Shown one piece after another: positions 11,590-25,000 of a DNA stretch of 64,000 nt. The DNA comes from Cymodocea nodosa (Eukaryota; Streptophyta; Magnoliopsida; Alismatales; Cymodoceaceae), in NCBI GenBank assembly GCA_036874045.1, contig CM072342.1:20391001-20455000 (forward strand), in the 5' to 3' direction. Each line of letters starts with the position of its first letter. Positions within the stretch are counted from its first letter, which is position 1. The position numbers and the translations under genes are program-made. The notes beneath the pieces are model-generated. The model saw only the letters and a program-made list of their open reading frames with translations. It was not told the origin of the DNA and did no database searches.

Positions 11590-13880
11590 ATATATATATA
11601 TATCCAATCAATGGTTGCAACCCACATTAATTTGGATCAGATTTGCCATAAATAATTAAAAAGTGTCTAGCTACAACAAATCCTCACCCAACCCAATGAG
11701 GAGGAGATTGAGAAGAACTTGTTAATTAGTATCAATCCATATATATAAGATCCATAGACTCGATGGCTTCAATGGTCATTTCTTCCAGTAGACTTGGGAG
11801 GGATATCATCAAGGCAAATCTTATGAAGGTAGCCAAGAAAAATTTTCAAAGCTCTAACTTGCCACAAGTCTCAACCACACGAATCCCCTAATTCCAAAGA
11901 AGAACCACTGTTAGAAATCAAAAGATTACCGACCTATTAGCCTTACAAATGCCACAAATAAGGTGGTGGTGGCTAAATTAAATTGCTTACAAATAGGCAA
12001 AAGGATTGCTTGCATTCAAAGAAGGCCGCTTAATTACAGACAATATATATCATGTTGTTGGTAGATTAATTAAAGAGGCTTTTCAATCACACAATGGAGG
12101 GATGCACTACAAATTAAAAAAATGGATTCCTTACATTGAAGGTAGATATGGCCAAGGCTTGCTATAAGCTGGAACGGAAATTCTTAAGGAAGTTTTGAGA
12201 AAAATGAGATTTGATGACCACAACCAAAAGCTAGGCTCAACGAAACCACATCTTCTCTTGTAGCAATTTTAGGCTGCCCATCTTAATTGGTAGAAGTTTT
12301 GGGAGTTTTAGGTGGGGCTTGTGCACTTAGAATCTGACGAAATTAAAATTTTTTTTCGTTAGATTCCAAGTTATGAGGTGTTTATACATTTTAGAATTTA
12401 AATTCCTTGAGAAAATGAATTCCAAATATGTGTAAAGGTTGAGAGAATAAATTCTCAACTTAAAAGGTCAAAATTCAATTTCTCAAACATTCTCCTCACA
12501 CTTGACACTCATCTTCTTATGGTCTATTGTCGCTTGTCTGTTGTCACTTGTTCATTGTGCTCATCTCCTTATGGTCCACCACCACTTGTCCACTACACTC
12601 GTTTGCCACCGCTTGCTCATCTATCAAAGTTGTCCACCTACACTCATTCATCATTGCACAAACATTGTGCTCATTCGCTTGTGCACATCCATCACGCTCA
12701 TCCACCATGTTGGTTTGTCTGCTGTCATTTGACATTCGTCTGCCTACCTCTACTTGAAATCTTGCCCAAGTCACCTGATGCTCCTCTACAAGGTAATATA
12801 TTATTTTATAAAACAATGTTGCAACAAGAGAAAGAGTACAGGTAGGAGAAATAACTCTCGTTATAAAGAAAAGATATTCTTGTTCTCAAGAAAGAGTACA
12901 ATTTCATATACATAGGAGAATTATTGCTTAACATACAACTATAGAAGTAATCAATTACTTACCTAGAAGTAATCTAAATACACTCTCAAACTAGTATAAG
13001 GATCTATTGCACAAATGTAACTGATTATTATGCAACTGTAACTATTTATTATTGTAACTCAATTACATTGACTTTTAACATTAGGCAAGCACAAGCAAGA
13101 GTAGTAAGTAGCTAATCACTTTGGCAATCAAGAAGCTAGTAGATTGTGTTGAAACAATTCTACACTCGTATGAGTAAACAAAACCCTCCTTATATAAGGT
13201 TAAACACATATAAGTCAATTGCTTTTGAGTTGAACTTTATAAAGAGTTTTGTCCATTTGCATTGCATCCCACGATTATACCTTTTTTTTTGTTCAATTAT
13301 AAATTGGGCTTGTTAGTTACGTCATTGGAATCTTGATTGCAAGGGCATAGATCACATTCACAAACAAAACTTTTTGCTGGTGAGCTATGTAACAATAAAT
13401 TCTAAATAACTAGAACATACAAACTATCATGAAATTAATTTCTCAATTTTCTAATACTAGATAAGTACTAGTTAAATAAGAAAGCACACTTGGAGTTAGA
13501 GTTAATAATTCATATATATATATATATATCCTAAATGGATAGAGCAAATAAACTACTCAAAGATTAATCTAATACTCACTATGTTTAACAGTTCATTTAT
13601 ATATGTAAGCTGAAATTATAGAGAGTACGAGTGAAGAGTAATCTCAAATATTTGTTGCATGTCAGGACATTAATCTTGAAAGTTCATTATCCATGTATTT
13701 CTATATGTAATCGAGTACTTGCCTATTTTGTTTATAGAATCTTGGATTATCACATTGGATCTTTTATTTTATCATTTGTACTTGCCTATTTTGTTTATTT
13801 TATCACATTCATTCCTATAAAATGGAAAATAAAAAAGGTAATGGACGATCCTATTTTAGTTAGAGTGTTCAAGTGGATGA
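11590..13880. other. AT-rich DNA of uncertain origin
   Basis: No gene is recognised. A C/T-rich patch at 12,500-12,760 is open in three plus frames and resembles the copia leader at 9.4-10.0 kb in composition and phrase (for example CCACTTGTCCACTACACTCG), which suggests a second related element fragment. A TA microsatellite lies at 13,511-13,529. Confidence 0.4.
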
Positions 13881-14978
13881 GATGATATTAATAAGAGTGT
13901 ATGATGCTATTAAAGAGGGTAATGATAAAACTCCTGATGAAAATATACGAGTTGATACTTGGTTGAAAATAATTGACGGTTACAATAAAGAAACAAGAGG
14001 TAACATCCAAAAGAAAAATATCAATAGTTGAATAAAAATATGACAATAAATGTATAAGATTTATATCAAGATTGGTGCACAAAGTGGTTGGGGATAGAAC
14101 TACATTCATGGATATACTGATATCCCAAAAGAAGTTTGGGATGATTTTGTTACAATTAATTGAATTTTTTCAAAATTAAATTTAACATCTGATTAGCTTA
14201 TAATTTGTACTAAATTATTTATTTCAAATAGATTCATCTAAAGTATGCACAATACAAGGGCAAGGCATGTCCCATATATGAGTAGCTTCAAATAATATTT
14301 GAAGAAAATCTTACAATAGGCTCGACTAAAATGAGTATGACAAATCTAAGAGTAGTTGTGAACTTGAATGAAGATACAAATGACTTTAATAATATACCTT
14401 TTATATAAAATGCTATGGAATTTGAGGTTGAAACTCAAGATCCTTCTCCTATTCAAGTTCCTCCTACTCAAGTTTCTTCTCCTAGTTTGAATGATATGGA
14501 CTCATGCAAGAAAGGAAAACATCCACGTCCACTTGTTGAATCACAACTTATGGCAACTATAATGAAGGACGTTGGTATATCACTTATGAATTATTTTAGT
14601 GAGTATATAGAAGAAAATACAAGGAAAATGATATACATAAAGTATGTCATACAACTACAAGAAAACACAATATCGATCCAAAAGGAAAAGATGCCTTTTA
14701 CAAAATGTATGCAACAATAGAAGATGGCTTTTACAAAACATATAGAATAAGAGAAGATGACATTTACACAATGTATTGAAGAAAGAAAATTAACATGCAT
14801 GGAAAGAAAGATGGAATTGTTAGAGAAAAAAGACTGTGAAGGAGATGATGTTTTCACTATTTTACTTTCACTTACAAATCTTATAAAAGAAGAGAAATAC
14901 AAGATAATGCAATTATTGGAGATAAAATCAAAGAAAAATCAATTTAAGCGTCTACCACCAAACATGAGAACTTCATAG
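13881..14978 (+). pseudogene. PIF/Harbinger MYB/SANT-like ORF remnant
   Basis: Broken plus-strand frames resemble the accessory DNA-binding protein of PIF/Harbinger transposons. After a trihelix-like stretch (VDTWLKIIDGYNKETRG) comes a degraded GxGW motif and a stretch of the type PKEVWDDFV. Downstream, at 14,415-14,978, is a low-complexity tail open in two pieces (101 and 73 codons). Several stops make it non-functional. The transposase lies just downstream on the same strand, as expected for a two-gene Harbinger element. Confidence 0.65.
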
Positions 14979-15459
14979 CTAAAGTTTAATTTCAAATAAT
15001 GTGCTTTTTTCATATGAACTTTGTCACTTATGTTGGACATGGTTGAATTTTATTTCATTTGTGTTATCCTTTAAATGTTATGGAACATGTTGTAAACAAT
15101 TTGTTGATGTATGTGCTAGTTGTTTTTTTTATTTAATTGTATGTTATTATTATGTTTTCTTTATTAAGTCATAATTTGTATGATGGGTACAAATGTAAGG
15201 ACTGAAATTTATGAAGACATCTATGTCTATTATTAATGAAGACGAAGAATAAAGGAAGAAAAAAGAAAAGTTATATTGGCAACATAACAATTTCTATGTG
15301 AAATTGCTATAAATGGGATTGAAACATCCACCACTTGCATATACAACATGGAAGGAGCAAAATATATACAAAGATTGTTAGATCTATCATCACCATATCA
15401 AGCATACAATTATAGGAAAATTTATCAAAATGTTTTTTCATAATTTTGTGGATTATTAA

Positions 15460-16400
15460 GAAATATGAAAGTAATATTAGATAGCAGAAATATGAGTGTA
15501 GAGGAGAAACTTGCTATTTTTTTTGTGATAGTTGGATAAAATTAGAGGTATGGAGTGTTTTCATCACTTAGCATGGATTGCCAGTACATGTTTCAATGAA
15601 GTAGTAAATGCTATATTAAAAATAGGTAATATGCTTTTAGCTAAACATGAAGTTGCTATACACAATCGAATTTAGAATGACATCAATGTTTATCCATACT
15701 TCAAGATACATACTTCAATCTTTACAATAATTTTGATATTTGATGTTATTCATTTATATATTAATTGACTTTGTTTTTGGTATGAGTAGGATTGTATAGG
15801 TGTTATTGATGGTACACACATTAAAACCACAATTTATAGAAAGGAGAATGCTCGATTTAAGAACAGAAAAGGTGAATTGTCACAAAACGTATTGCCTACA
15901 TGCAATTTTGATATGAAATTTACCTATGTTCTTAGTAAGTGGAAATGTTTAACTACTGATGCTCAATTCCTTCAAGATGCGACAAGTCAATACAATGGTT
16001 TGTAAGTGCCACAAGGTATAATACTTATGATCTACCTTTACTTCACTTGTCAATCAAAATTGAACTTATTTTAAAGGATGTTCAAATACATGCAGGTAAA
16101 TTTTACTTAGTTGATGTTGGATTTCCAAATAGGCCTAAGTTTATATGTGCATTTCAAGGTATTCGATATCACTTATCAGAATATAAAGGAAATCGACAAC
16201 CAACTAATGTAGTAGAAAACATCAACTATAGACATTCGTAGTTGAGGATAATAATTGAATATACGTTTGGAGTAATCAAATATCATTTTACAATATTACG
16301 AGGATATATGTCATTCACTTTCACAACTCAAGCAAAAATAGTGTTACCATGTTTTTTAGTTTACAACTTCATTTATAAAGTAGATAAAGTAAACTTGTAT
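15460..16400 (+). pseudogene. PIF/Harbinger (DDE_Tnp_4) transposase remnant
   Basis: The frame from about 15,790 reads DCIGVIDGTHIK, the first catalytic Asp region of Harbinger transposases, followed by SQNVLPTCNFDMKFTYVLS. At 16,047-16,241 it continues with GKFYLVDVGFPNRP (second Asp region) and IRYHLSEY. Beyond a stop comes an RHS...LRIIIEYTFGVIKYHF stretch that holds the family's terminal catalytic Glu. Frameshifts and stops between the blocks mean no active protein. Terminal inverted repeats were not identified. Confidence 0.85.
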
Positions 16401-16599
16401 TAAGATCTTAAAGATGAATGTGATGTATAAGTTCACGGCTCTACAAATGTAGAAGAATAATATGAAATAGTTAACACTATTGGGAATAATACACAAGAGT
16501 AAAGGAAAGAAATTATAGATAAATTTTGTTAAAATATCATGAATACAATGTAGGATAGTGAAGAGTATTACAAACATTATAATGAGCATATTTATTGTA

Positions 16600-17180
16600 A
16601 TATATCTTTTTTTGTACCTTTAAATAGAATATAGAATTTAATAATATAATTTACCTTTTAATGTTTGAAACATGTCATATAACTAAGATTTGTGAATTTC
16701 TGTAATTTTTTATTTAATTTTATATAAAATAAATGGAATACAAGAATGATCTAAATAGAATAATAATATACTTAATTAAATGATATATAACTATTTAATT
16801 TATTAATATAATTAATTAATTATTTGATTAATTACATTTTCATTAATTACTTTAATTCGTTACTTAACTTCGTTAAAAATAAATTCTATTTAATTCTATT
16901 AAATTCTGCACGAATACTTAAATTTTAATTTTCATTAAATTCTTGAACGTACATAAACATTCAAAATTTAAATTTATTTCATTAAATTCTGTAGAAATTA
17001 AATTTTATTAGAATTCAAATTTTAAGTATATAAATAAATCTTTAAGAAAATAATTAAATAGTTTAACTAAAAATTCAAATCATTTATAAATAAATTAAGA
17101 TCATATGCGACATTGGAAAATTATAAGTATATAATTTAAAAGTTTGACTAAATCAAAGGTATTGTTTTTTATCTAAAACA
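16600..17180. other. Very AT-rich spacer upstream of RecA
   Basis: Composed almost wholly of A and T with recurrent ATTAAATTC-like strings (16,890-17,000). No gene is seen. The Harbinger 3' end and the distal RecA promoter probably lie in it. Confidence 0.45.
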
Positions 17181-17188
17181 GTAAACTC

Positions 17189-17196
17189 TATAAAAA
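17189..17196 (+). promoter_or_regulatory. Candidate TATA box of RecA
   Basis: TATAAAAA lies 211 bp upstream of the preferred ATG at 17,400, but only about 45 bp upstream of an in-frame ATG at 17,241. If it is the true core promoter, transcription would begin near 17,220-17,225 and the upstream ATGs at 17,241 and 17,283 would be in the mRNA. Confidence 0.35.
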
Positions 17197-17399
17197 ATTG
17201 AGTAAGTATCAATTTCCTAGATTACTACGTAGCCTGAGAAATGTACACTTTTTTGTCTTTTTTTTTTTTTGCGAATCAGTACATGTTCCAGCAATCCAAG
17301 GGCGTTTCCAGGCTCCCGCTATCCTGGTTTGCGGTAGATGCCCTTTGCCTCCCGCCTCCCACCCAATTCCTCTCCTCCTCCGAGCACCCCGTTGTCTCC

Positions 17400-20300
17400 A
17401 TGAGAGCTCGAGCTCAATGCTTCTCGTCCAAGCCTCCTCTCCTTTTCCCACAACGCGCCCTGCCTGGTCATGGATCTTCTCGTGCGTGCTTTATCTCGAC
17501 TCTGTTCCCTAAGAGAGGGGCCAGTGTCCGCTGCGAGTTCGAGGCCAAGGGCAATGGCGCCTTACCGGGCGAGACCGATCAACGTGCCTTGGACAGGGTT
17601 AGGTTCATTCTTTAAGTGTTTGGTATCCAGAATACCATTTTCTTCAGTCCAACTACGTTATCTGTATTCTTTTATGCCTCTAATTAACCTATATTTATAT
17701 GCTTTGTTTGGCTGCGTATCTTGTTCTGTTGTAGTTTGAATGCCGGAATCATATAGAGTTGAGTTTACCTTAGCTGATGTTCTGTCAGCCTGCAAACGAT
17801 TTTGGTTTTATGTAATGGATGACAGTCATTTACTCCCTACTTGCATATTTAACTGGAGAACGAGACACTTGCTTTGTCGATAACGTGATCCACCATTATA
17901 TTTTATATTAGACTAGCGTGTTTTATACAGCTGTATATTGTATCCTTGCAAGCCAACCTGCTTGATTGAACGTAAATCCAGATTGTCCTGCTAGATTGCT
18001 TTTTAAACTTGAGTTTCCTATTTGTGTTGTTAGCTTTGTTCATGTACTGTGTGGTAACGTTTTCCTTTTGTTATTTGATCATCATGTTCGGCAACTGATC
18101 ATTATCGTAAAATGTTTTGTGCATTTTTTTGTTGTTGCAGCAAAAGGCTCTTGAAGCAGCAATGAATGACATAAACAACTCATTTGGTAAAGCAAGTGTT
18201 ACCAGATTAGGCAGTGTTGGTGCAGCTTTAGTGTATGTAGTCACACCGTTTCTGCAGTGCAATACCTACTAATACCTTTGCAATCAACTTCATGTTACAC
18301 TTATTTTCTCATGGTCCAGTAATGTGCTTACGTTTGGTTAGCTATATTACATTACAGCGAAACCTTTCCTTGTGGTTGCTTGACACTAGATTTTGCTCTA
18401 AGCGGTGGCCTTCCAAAAGGAAGAATTGTTGAAGTAAGTATTTGTAGTTTTTGTTCGAACTTATATTTTATTTCCTGCAGTGTCTTAGCTTCTGGCATTT
18501 CAGATTATCTCAATCTGGTAAAAGGATTAGTGGTACTTTCCGTTACATCCATATGTGATGACTTTATTGATTTTTTTTCTTTGAGTGAAGTTTTGAATGT
18601 AGTGACAAATGTGACATGCAGCCTTGTTCCACTTGTATCACTTGCCTGTTTGACAATGAATGTTGCTAGTAACTTGATGAAGAAGATACCACACACTCTT
18701 TTATTCTCAAAGTTCACATTATTTAGATGCTAGTGATAACATGAAATAAATTAGGACAAGCCAAATATTATTTTTCTTTCTGATTATTGTAAAAGTTTGT
18801 TTCATCAGATTTTTGGGCCTGAAAGTAGTGGAAAAACCACCTTAGCGCTCCATGCAATTGCAGAAGTTCAGGTATAATTTTTTGGATATGGTCCAATACG
18901 TGGTTTGGACGTGGGATATTAGTATATATTTTGTTTTCTCTTATTCAAGCTGTTCTTTAACTTCCCATTGTATCAATATTGCTGTTTAATAAAAAATAAA
19001 TGCATAAAACTTTATAAATGCAGAAACTTGGAGGAAATGCAATGCTTGTTGATGCAGAGCATGCTTTTGATCCATCTTATTCAAAGGCATTGGGAGTTGA
19101 TGTAGAAAATCTGATTGTTTGCCAACCTGATAATGGAGAGATGGCATTAGAAAGTATGGCCTTGTGTTGACTATTTTGTTCTATCTGGTTCCAACATTTC
19201 CCTTCTTGTAGATGGTATTTCATTTTATTCCCTAAATGTCTTGTCTTGTGACAAATGCAAATTTGTTTCAGCGGCGGATCGTATGTGCAGGTCAGGTGCA
19301 GTAGACCTTATATGTATTGATTCTGTCTCTGCTCTTACTCCAAGGGCTGAAATTGAAGTAAATCTTGTTCTGATACCTTTTCAAAGCATTACAACTCTAT
19401 GTAAGTTGTGATCACACTTGATTTGCATTGGATAGGGAGAAATAGGTATGCAGCAAATGGGTCTGCAAGCACGACTTATGAGCCAAGCATTGCGTAAAAT
19501 GTCAGGAAATGCATCAAAAGCTGGTTGTACTCTTATATTCTTGAACCAAATTAGATACAAGGTCTATAAATTCAACACTAGTCATCATTTTTTATTTTAT
19601 TCCCCATATCAACAATCTTCATGTTCTCTTACCACACTATATTTACCCAAGATTGGAGTTTATTATGGAAATCCAGAAGTCACGAGTGGAGGAATTGCTT
19701 TAAAATTCTTTGCATCACTTCGGCTTGAAATTCGTCCTATTGGGAAGATAAAGTCTGTAAGTGTCCGAATGAATTGATAACCATGTTATATTTATTCTTA
19801 TCTTCTTTTTCTATCAAATGCAGGCAAAAGGAGATGAAGATATTGGAATCAGAGTCCGTGTGAGAGTGCAGAAAAGTAAAGTAAGTTGTTTTTAGTTTTC
19901 TGTTTTTTTTTTTCAGTTGCCAGTGAAAAAGAATGTCCATTTTGATGGCTTCTCATCAGGTCTCAAGACCCTATAAACAAGCAGAGCTGGAAATTCTATT
20001 TGGGGAGGGCATTAGCAAAATGGTTGGTACCATGTGATCTGTGAATTGTTGCTCTTACTATTCTTGTTTGATGATTGCCTTGTCTCATGCTGAGTGCAGG
20101 GCTGCGTATTGGATTGTGCAGAGACCTTGGAGATCGTAGCCAAGAAGGGTTCATGGTACAGCTATGAGGAACAGAGGTTAGAAAAATACTAATTTTTTTC
20201 TTTTTATCATTCTAAATGTTTAAAATCAAAAATTTTTCCAGACTAATATGAGAATGTATAGCAGTTAACACCATTAACCTCTACATTCTACCTGGTCTTT

Positions 20301-21118
20301 CTTGCCTAAGCAATAACTAGCTTAAGTTATAGAAGGAAATTTATTGAAATTCAACCCGATGTTTTTGCCATGTTATTGTAGAAGCTGTTGTTTGTAATTT
20401 TGTATACTTTATAGCCTTATTGAGGAACATTCTTGGTTAGGATGGGCAATTCTTCCTATCTGCCCTTGCCACCTCACTAAAAAAGCACTAAAATTGATGT
20501 TACTTTTGTTAGTTTTCATGGGTTGTCCATTGGCATTTTATCTAATCTATACTAATGCCTTATAAAAGATTTTATTGTTCATGCCCTGATGACAACTCTA
20601 GATAAAATTATGTACAATTAAATCCATTATTCTGCTACTCTGTTTAGCATTTTTTTCCTTATTTACACTGTGTGGCACTTGTTCTTATTTTAGGTTGGGG
20701 CAAGGTAGGGAAAAGGCATTACAGTATCTAAGAGAAAATCCAATTCTTTGCAGTGAGATAGAAAAGGTGAATCTGGTTTTTTTTTCTTCTGAATTTCGAT
20801 GTTACCATACCTATTTTATACACCTAGATATCAGTCACAAATCGTGATGTGTAGCATTATTGTCTAGTACGTCCTACTTGCAAATTTTAGACACTATAGT
20901 TTTCTTTCTTACTGGTAATTTCATTTTGTAAGATTATAGGCTTTTAGTAAGACTGACTAACTGGCACTACTATTGTTCTGCATGATGATGGAACTATATA
21001 TAGAAATGCTTACCTGTAGGTTGTTCGGTCCAAAATGGTGGAACATAATCAAATGAGTGCAGCAGTGATTGGGCAACTGTCAGCGGCTGATGACGAGCAG
21101 ATATATAACAATCCATGA
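17400..21118 (+). CDS. RECA1: Chloroplast-type RecA recombinase
   Basis: Nucleus-encoded homologue of bacterial RecA: an ATP-dependent strand-exchange protein expected to act in plastid DNA recombination and repair. I place 13 exons: 17400-17597, 18141-18232, 18358-18433, 18809-18871, 19024-19153, 19272-19357, 19436-19561, 19652-19756, 19824-19880, 19960-20022, 20100-20176, 20694-20766, 21020-21118, all GT-AG, giving 414 residues. Walker A GPESSGKT is at about residues 125-132, Walker B LICID ends at Asp 203, and the L2 DNA-binding loop GNPEVTSGG follows residue 262. Phrases such as [12 protein letters not shown] and [20 protein letters not shown] identify the plastid rather than the mitochondrial plant RecA clade. 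The first about 50 residues are Ser/Arg-rich, fitting a transit peptide. The start is uncertain: in-frame ATGs also occur at 17,241 and 17,283. Confidence 0.95.
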
Positions 21119-22050
21119 TCCCGATATTCCAGAATTGGACATAGTGTTCTGTGAGTGGTGAACTTGAGAGAGTTTAGCTTACAGGATCCTATCAAGTTTT
21201 GTTCACCAAGCAATCAAATTTGCACGATATACTGGATAATGAACACTCCCAAACAATGCTGAGCTGCCACGTGGAAATAGTTAGTAGGTGACATGATTAT
21301 TGAACATTTGGAGTCAGTTGTAACAAGATGGCCAACGTTTTTTTTTTTAATTTATCATCACTTTTCCAATCATTTGAAATGGGTTGTCTAGGACATTCTT
21401 TTTCATTAATTTTTTGCATAGAGAAGGGTATCGCTCCGATGATTCTTCCCATTATGAGTGCATCTTTCGTTGTAATGAGGTAGATTTTGCTGACAATCTG
21501 CACCCGATTTTTTTGTTCAACCGACGTTTTATTAATACATTCACCCTCCTGTATTCCGCGTAAAATAAAGGAAAATGATCGTAACATTTAGTATTAAAGA
21601 TGCTATAATTCTGTCGCCCAAAGAACTGTATCATTAATCCACTATCTTTATTTTAACATAACTTGTTGCCTGTTTATGGCTTTCTACCGCATTGGAATTG
21701 GGTCATCTTCGTGAAAATTCAATTTTATATTTTCTTAAGCATTTGATTCCACCTCCGCATCTCAACAGTTTCACGAAGAATTCAAATTGAAAATGTCATT
21801 GTGCCATTTGGATTCTGGTCTATTGATTTGCGTTTGACTTGCTAGATTCTCGACAGTGCCGTCTTGAATTTCCACAGATTATTGACTCAACCACGTTGGA
21901 ATGCCCGTAATAGTTCCATCTAGGCTTTTAACTACAATCACTGGGAAGGCGCACAAGCTTTGAAACGTCAGTTATACCACAAGAAGAAATCTACAGCAAA
22001 CAGGAGCATGGCCACGGCCTCCAAGATTTATAATTCAATCTGTATTTCTC
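21119..22050. other. Convergent spacer between RecA and VPS2-type gene
   Basis: 932 bp separate the stop codons of two genes transcribed toward each other. Both 3' UTRs and polyadenylation signals must lie here. AATAAA-like strings occur on both strands (for example near 21,560 on the minus strand). Nothing else is recognised. Confidence 0.6.
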
Positions 22051-25000
22051 TTAGATGCGCCGAAGTGATGCTAACCTCTTCTCAAGATCATCAACATCAG
22101 AAGCTTCAGGCGGTATGGACCTACAAGATAAATGTGCGTGGGTTGCATGAAAGAGAATGATAATCTACTGAGATTTTTTGTATTTTTTTAAGGTTTTCTT
22201 CAGCTTTGTGTTAAAACAGTAACCATTGTGACCGTAACTGAAAATTTCCCTGATAATAATATAGATGCACCTCATGGGAATTGAAATCAAAATTCACCCT
22301 CGTATGTGGGTTAGATAAACCTAACTATATGGCAAAATCATTTAGCAACTGCACTGATCCCTATATTATACGAGCAAAAGCAAACTGTTTATACCGTTCA
22401 ACGTACCTTTCAACATTTTCTACTTTCTTTGCAGCGGAAGATGCAACTCTGCCTTTGGGAGCCGATGATAACTGCCAGCACGTTTACAACATGGAAATAT
22501 CAGTGCCAAGAGCTTACGATTGATGTCTTAGAAAATTAGGACTCCAACCAACAGAGGAAGCTTAAAATTCTCACCTGTGAAGCCACATCAACACCAATTT
22601 CATCCAGAACCTATGTAATTCAAATAGCAGTAAGAGGTCAGAACATATTATCAGTAAGAAAGAGAAAAGCATAATATTTTCCACGTGATGTATGATTGGT
22701 TTAAGGTCACACCTGGTTTGTAAGCTCTTCTGTTTCTTCCTCAGCCTCATCTTTGTCCAAAGTTTCATCAATTGCTTCTGACATCATTTCCATCTGCGCA
22801 CAAGGCATGAAATGCATATCTAACCTTGCTCAAATAATATAATCAAGTTTAATCCCCAGAACTAGGAATCTGAATTTCTGGTTTCTGACATTGATGCAAC
22901 CTTTAACACATACCAATTATTATTTACGTGCCATAAATGATATGTCAAGGCACCATAGGCAAGGTAGCGCATCATATGTCGCATTTCATTCTAATATTGT
23001 ACTTTTGTATATTCCAACACTTTAGTGTGAAGTTCAGCTTACAATGGATATATCAATTGATAAATGCATAAAATAATAGATGGGGAGAAACTTTTTTTAT
23101 TTGTTTATGGCACGGCACCTACGCATGAATACTTTGATAAACTTTGTTCATAGAAATATTTTCATATTATACATCAGTCTAAAAGACTATTGTAGAAAGA
23201 AATAGATGAAATAAGCAACTCCTTTTGTAAGGTCGTGACTCTACATTACTTTTCCTTGAAATATATACATCTCTTTGGAAATAAACTTTCACCTAATCGA
23301 ATGAGTATTTTCTTTGTTGAACTTGGGAAATTTTTCCTCTGGTTCAGTGAGCTCTTACACAAACTCATACTTCTAGAGATGTGAATCAGGTCAAATGGTT
23401 TGTCCAGATTGTCAAGGGAAGTGGAAACTTGTGTAATCAGCCTGACATGATCCAATCCTTTTAGGCCTCTCCATGATTAAGACAACGCAAGCCAACTGGT
23501 TTTGTTTCTTCTTAAGAAACAATTTTTCTTTGTGACAACACTAGAAAAATATCAACAAAGTAATCTACCATCATTTTTCTACCATAAATACTTCTCCTCC
23601 TCTCTCCCTCTCATATTTTTTTGAAAAGGGTAAGGCATAATTTTATTAAGATAATAAGGTTATTCCAGGTACAAAGGGGACAAAGAGCCCCAAAGCCCGA
23701 CCTAGCTTTACACAGAAAGATACACCCATCCCCACTAAGAATAAGTTCTCAAAATAATAAACAAAAGTTCCTCTCTATTACAAGAATCACCCTTAAGAAT
23801 AACACTATTCCGGTGAAACCAATTCACCAACAGATTGCATGATTTAGGAGAAGCAGTCTGTGCTTATCCACATTCATCGACCCCTTCACAATCTTCCAGA
23901 CCATCAAAAGTCAGCACTGAGAGACAATTAAACACAACTTCAGGAGTTACTGAAGCTCAGATGTACTGCACAACCTTGCAAGCAAAGAATAAATTCTCTA
24001 TCCTATTCTCCTTCCCAGCATGGGACAGATTGTCATTGCTCCCTGCTCACTTACTTCTCCCTAAGACCTCGATTTCCCCTGACAATCTCCCCAGATTATT
24101 TTTTCCTATTGTTCATATCAAGCATTTAACTTTCAATGGTGATTTGCAGCCCCATACCAGTTTATAAGCTCCCCACTTCCATTTGCCGGACTTCAAAATG
24201 AAGAGCAGGCTGCAACCGAAGAAGGCCCTGGCTTATTGACATTCCAGAAAAATTGGCCTGAACTGCTGGGCTTTTGCACCTCCTGCAGTCTGAGAAACGT
24301 CAAGGACATCACATCTACTTCATGATCTTTGAGATTCCTTCTCAGATTCAGGTTCAAAGACTGGGACTTCTCCTCCCATGTTCCAATGTCCTAAACTTTG
24401 CCTTCTTTGGACCTTGAAAGATCAAAAATGACAGGGGAAGCGGCAGCCAAAGTCTCCCTATTCGCCCATTTATCATGGAAGAACGAGATATTCTTCCCAA
24501 TCCCACATTTGCAGATCAGATTCTCCAGGAAAAACTTCTCTAAAGAAGAGAGAAGATTTCCGGAAGGAATTCTACAAGCATCTTCCATTCTCTGCCTGAT
24601 GCTTCAACCACTTGCATGTCAAGGCCTTGTTTAAAAGACAAAGGTTTGATTCTGAAACCCCCTTAGGATTTTGGCTTACCCACCACTGACCAATTTAAAA
24701 GATGCATTCCATGCTCATTACTACCCTTCCACAGCCACCTTCTAAATATTTTCTCCAATGTGTTAATGACTCCACTTGGCAGCTTAAAAACCAACATGTG
24801 AAAAACTGGGATACTATGGAGAACACTCTTAAGAAGAGTGAGCCCTCCCCATGACTTAAAAGTCTTTCACCTTGTCAATGATGTCTCCAATCAGATCTAT
24901 TAGGACGTTTGCTGGAAAGAGGCAGGCCAAGATACCTCAAAAGGGCATTTTCTGTTTTGCAATTCAGAATAGTTGCAGCATTCAATAACACCTCATGGTT

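Noticed and set aside
12502-12845. His/Ser-rich open frames
   Set aside because: Three plus frames are open over the same C/T-rich repeat, a composition effect like that in the copia leader.
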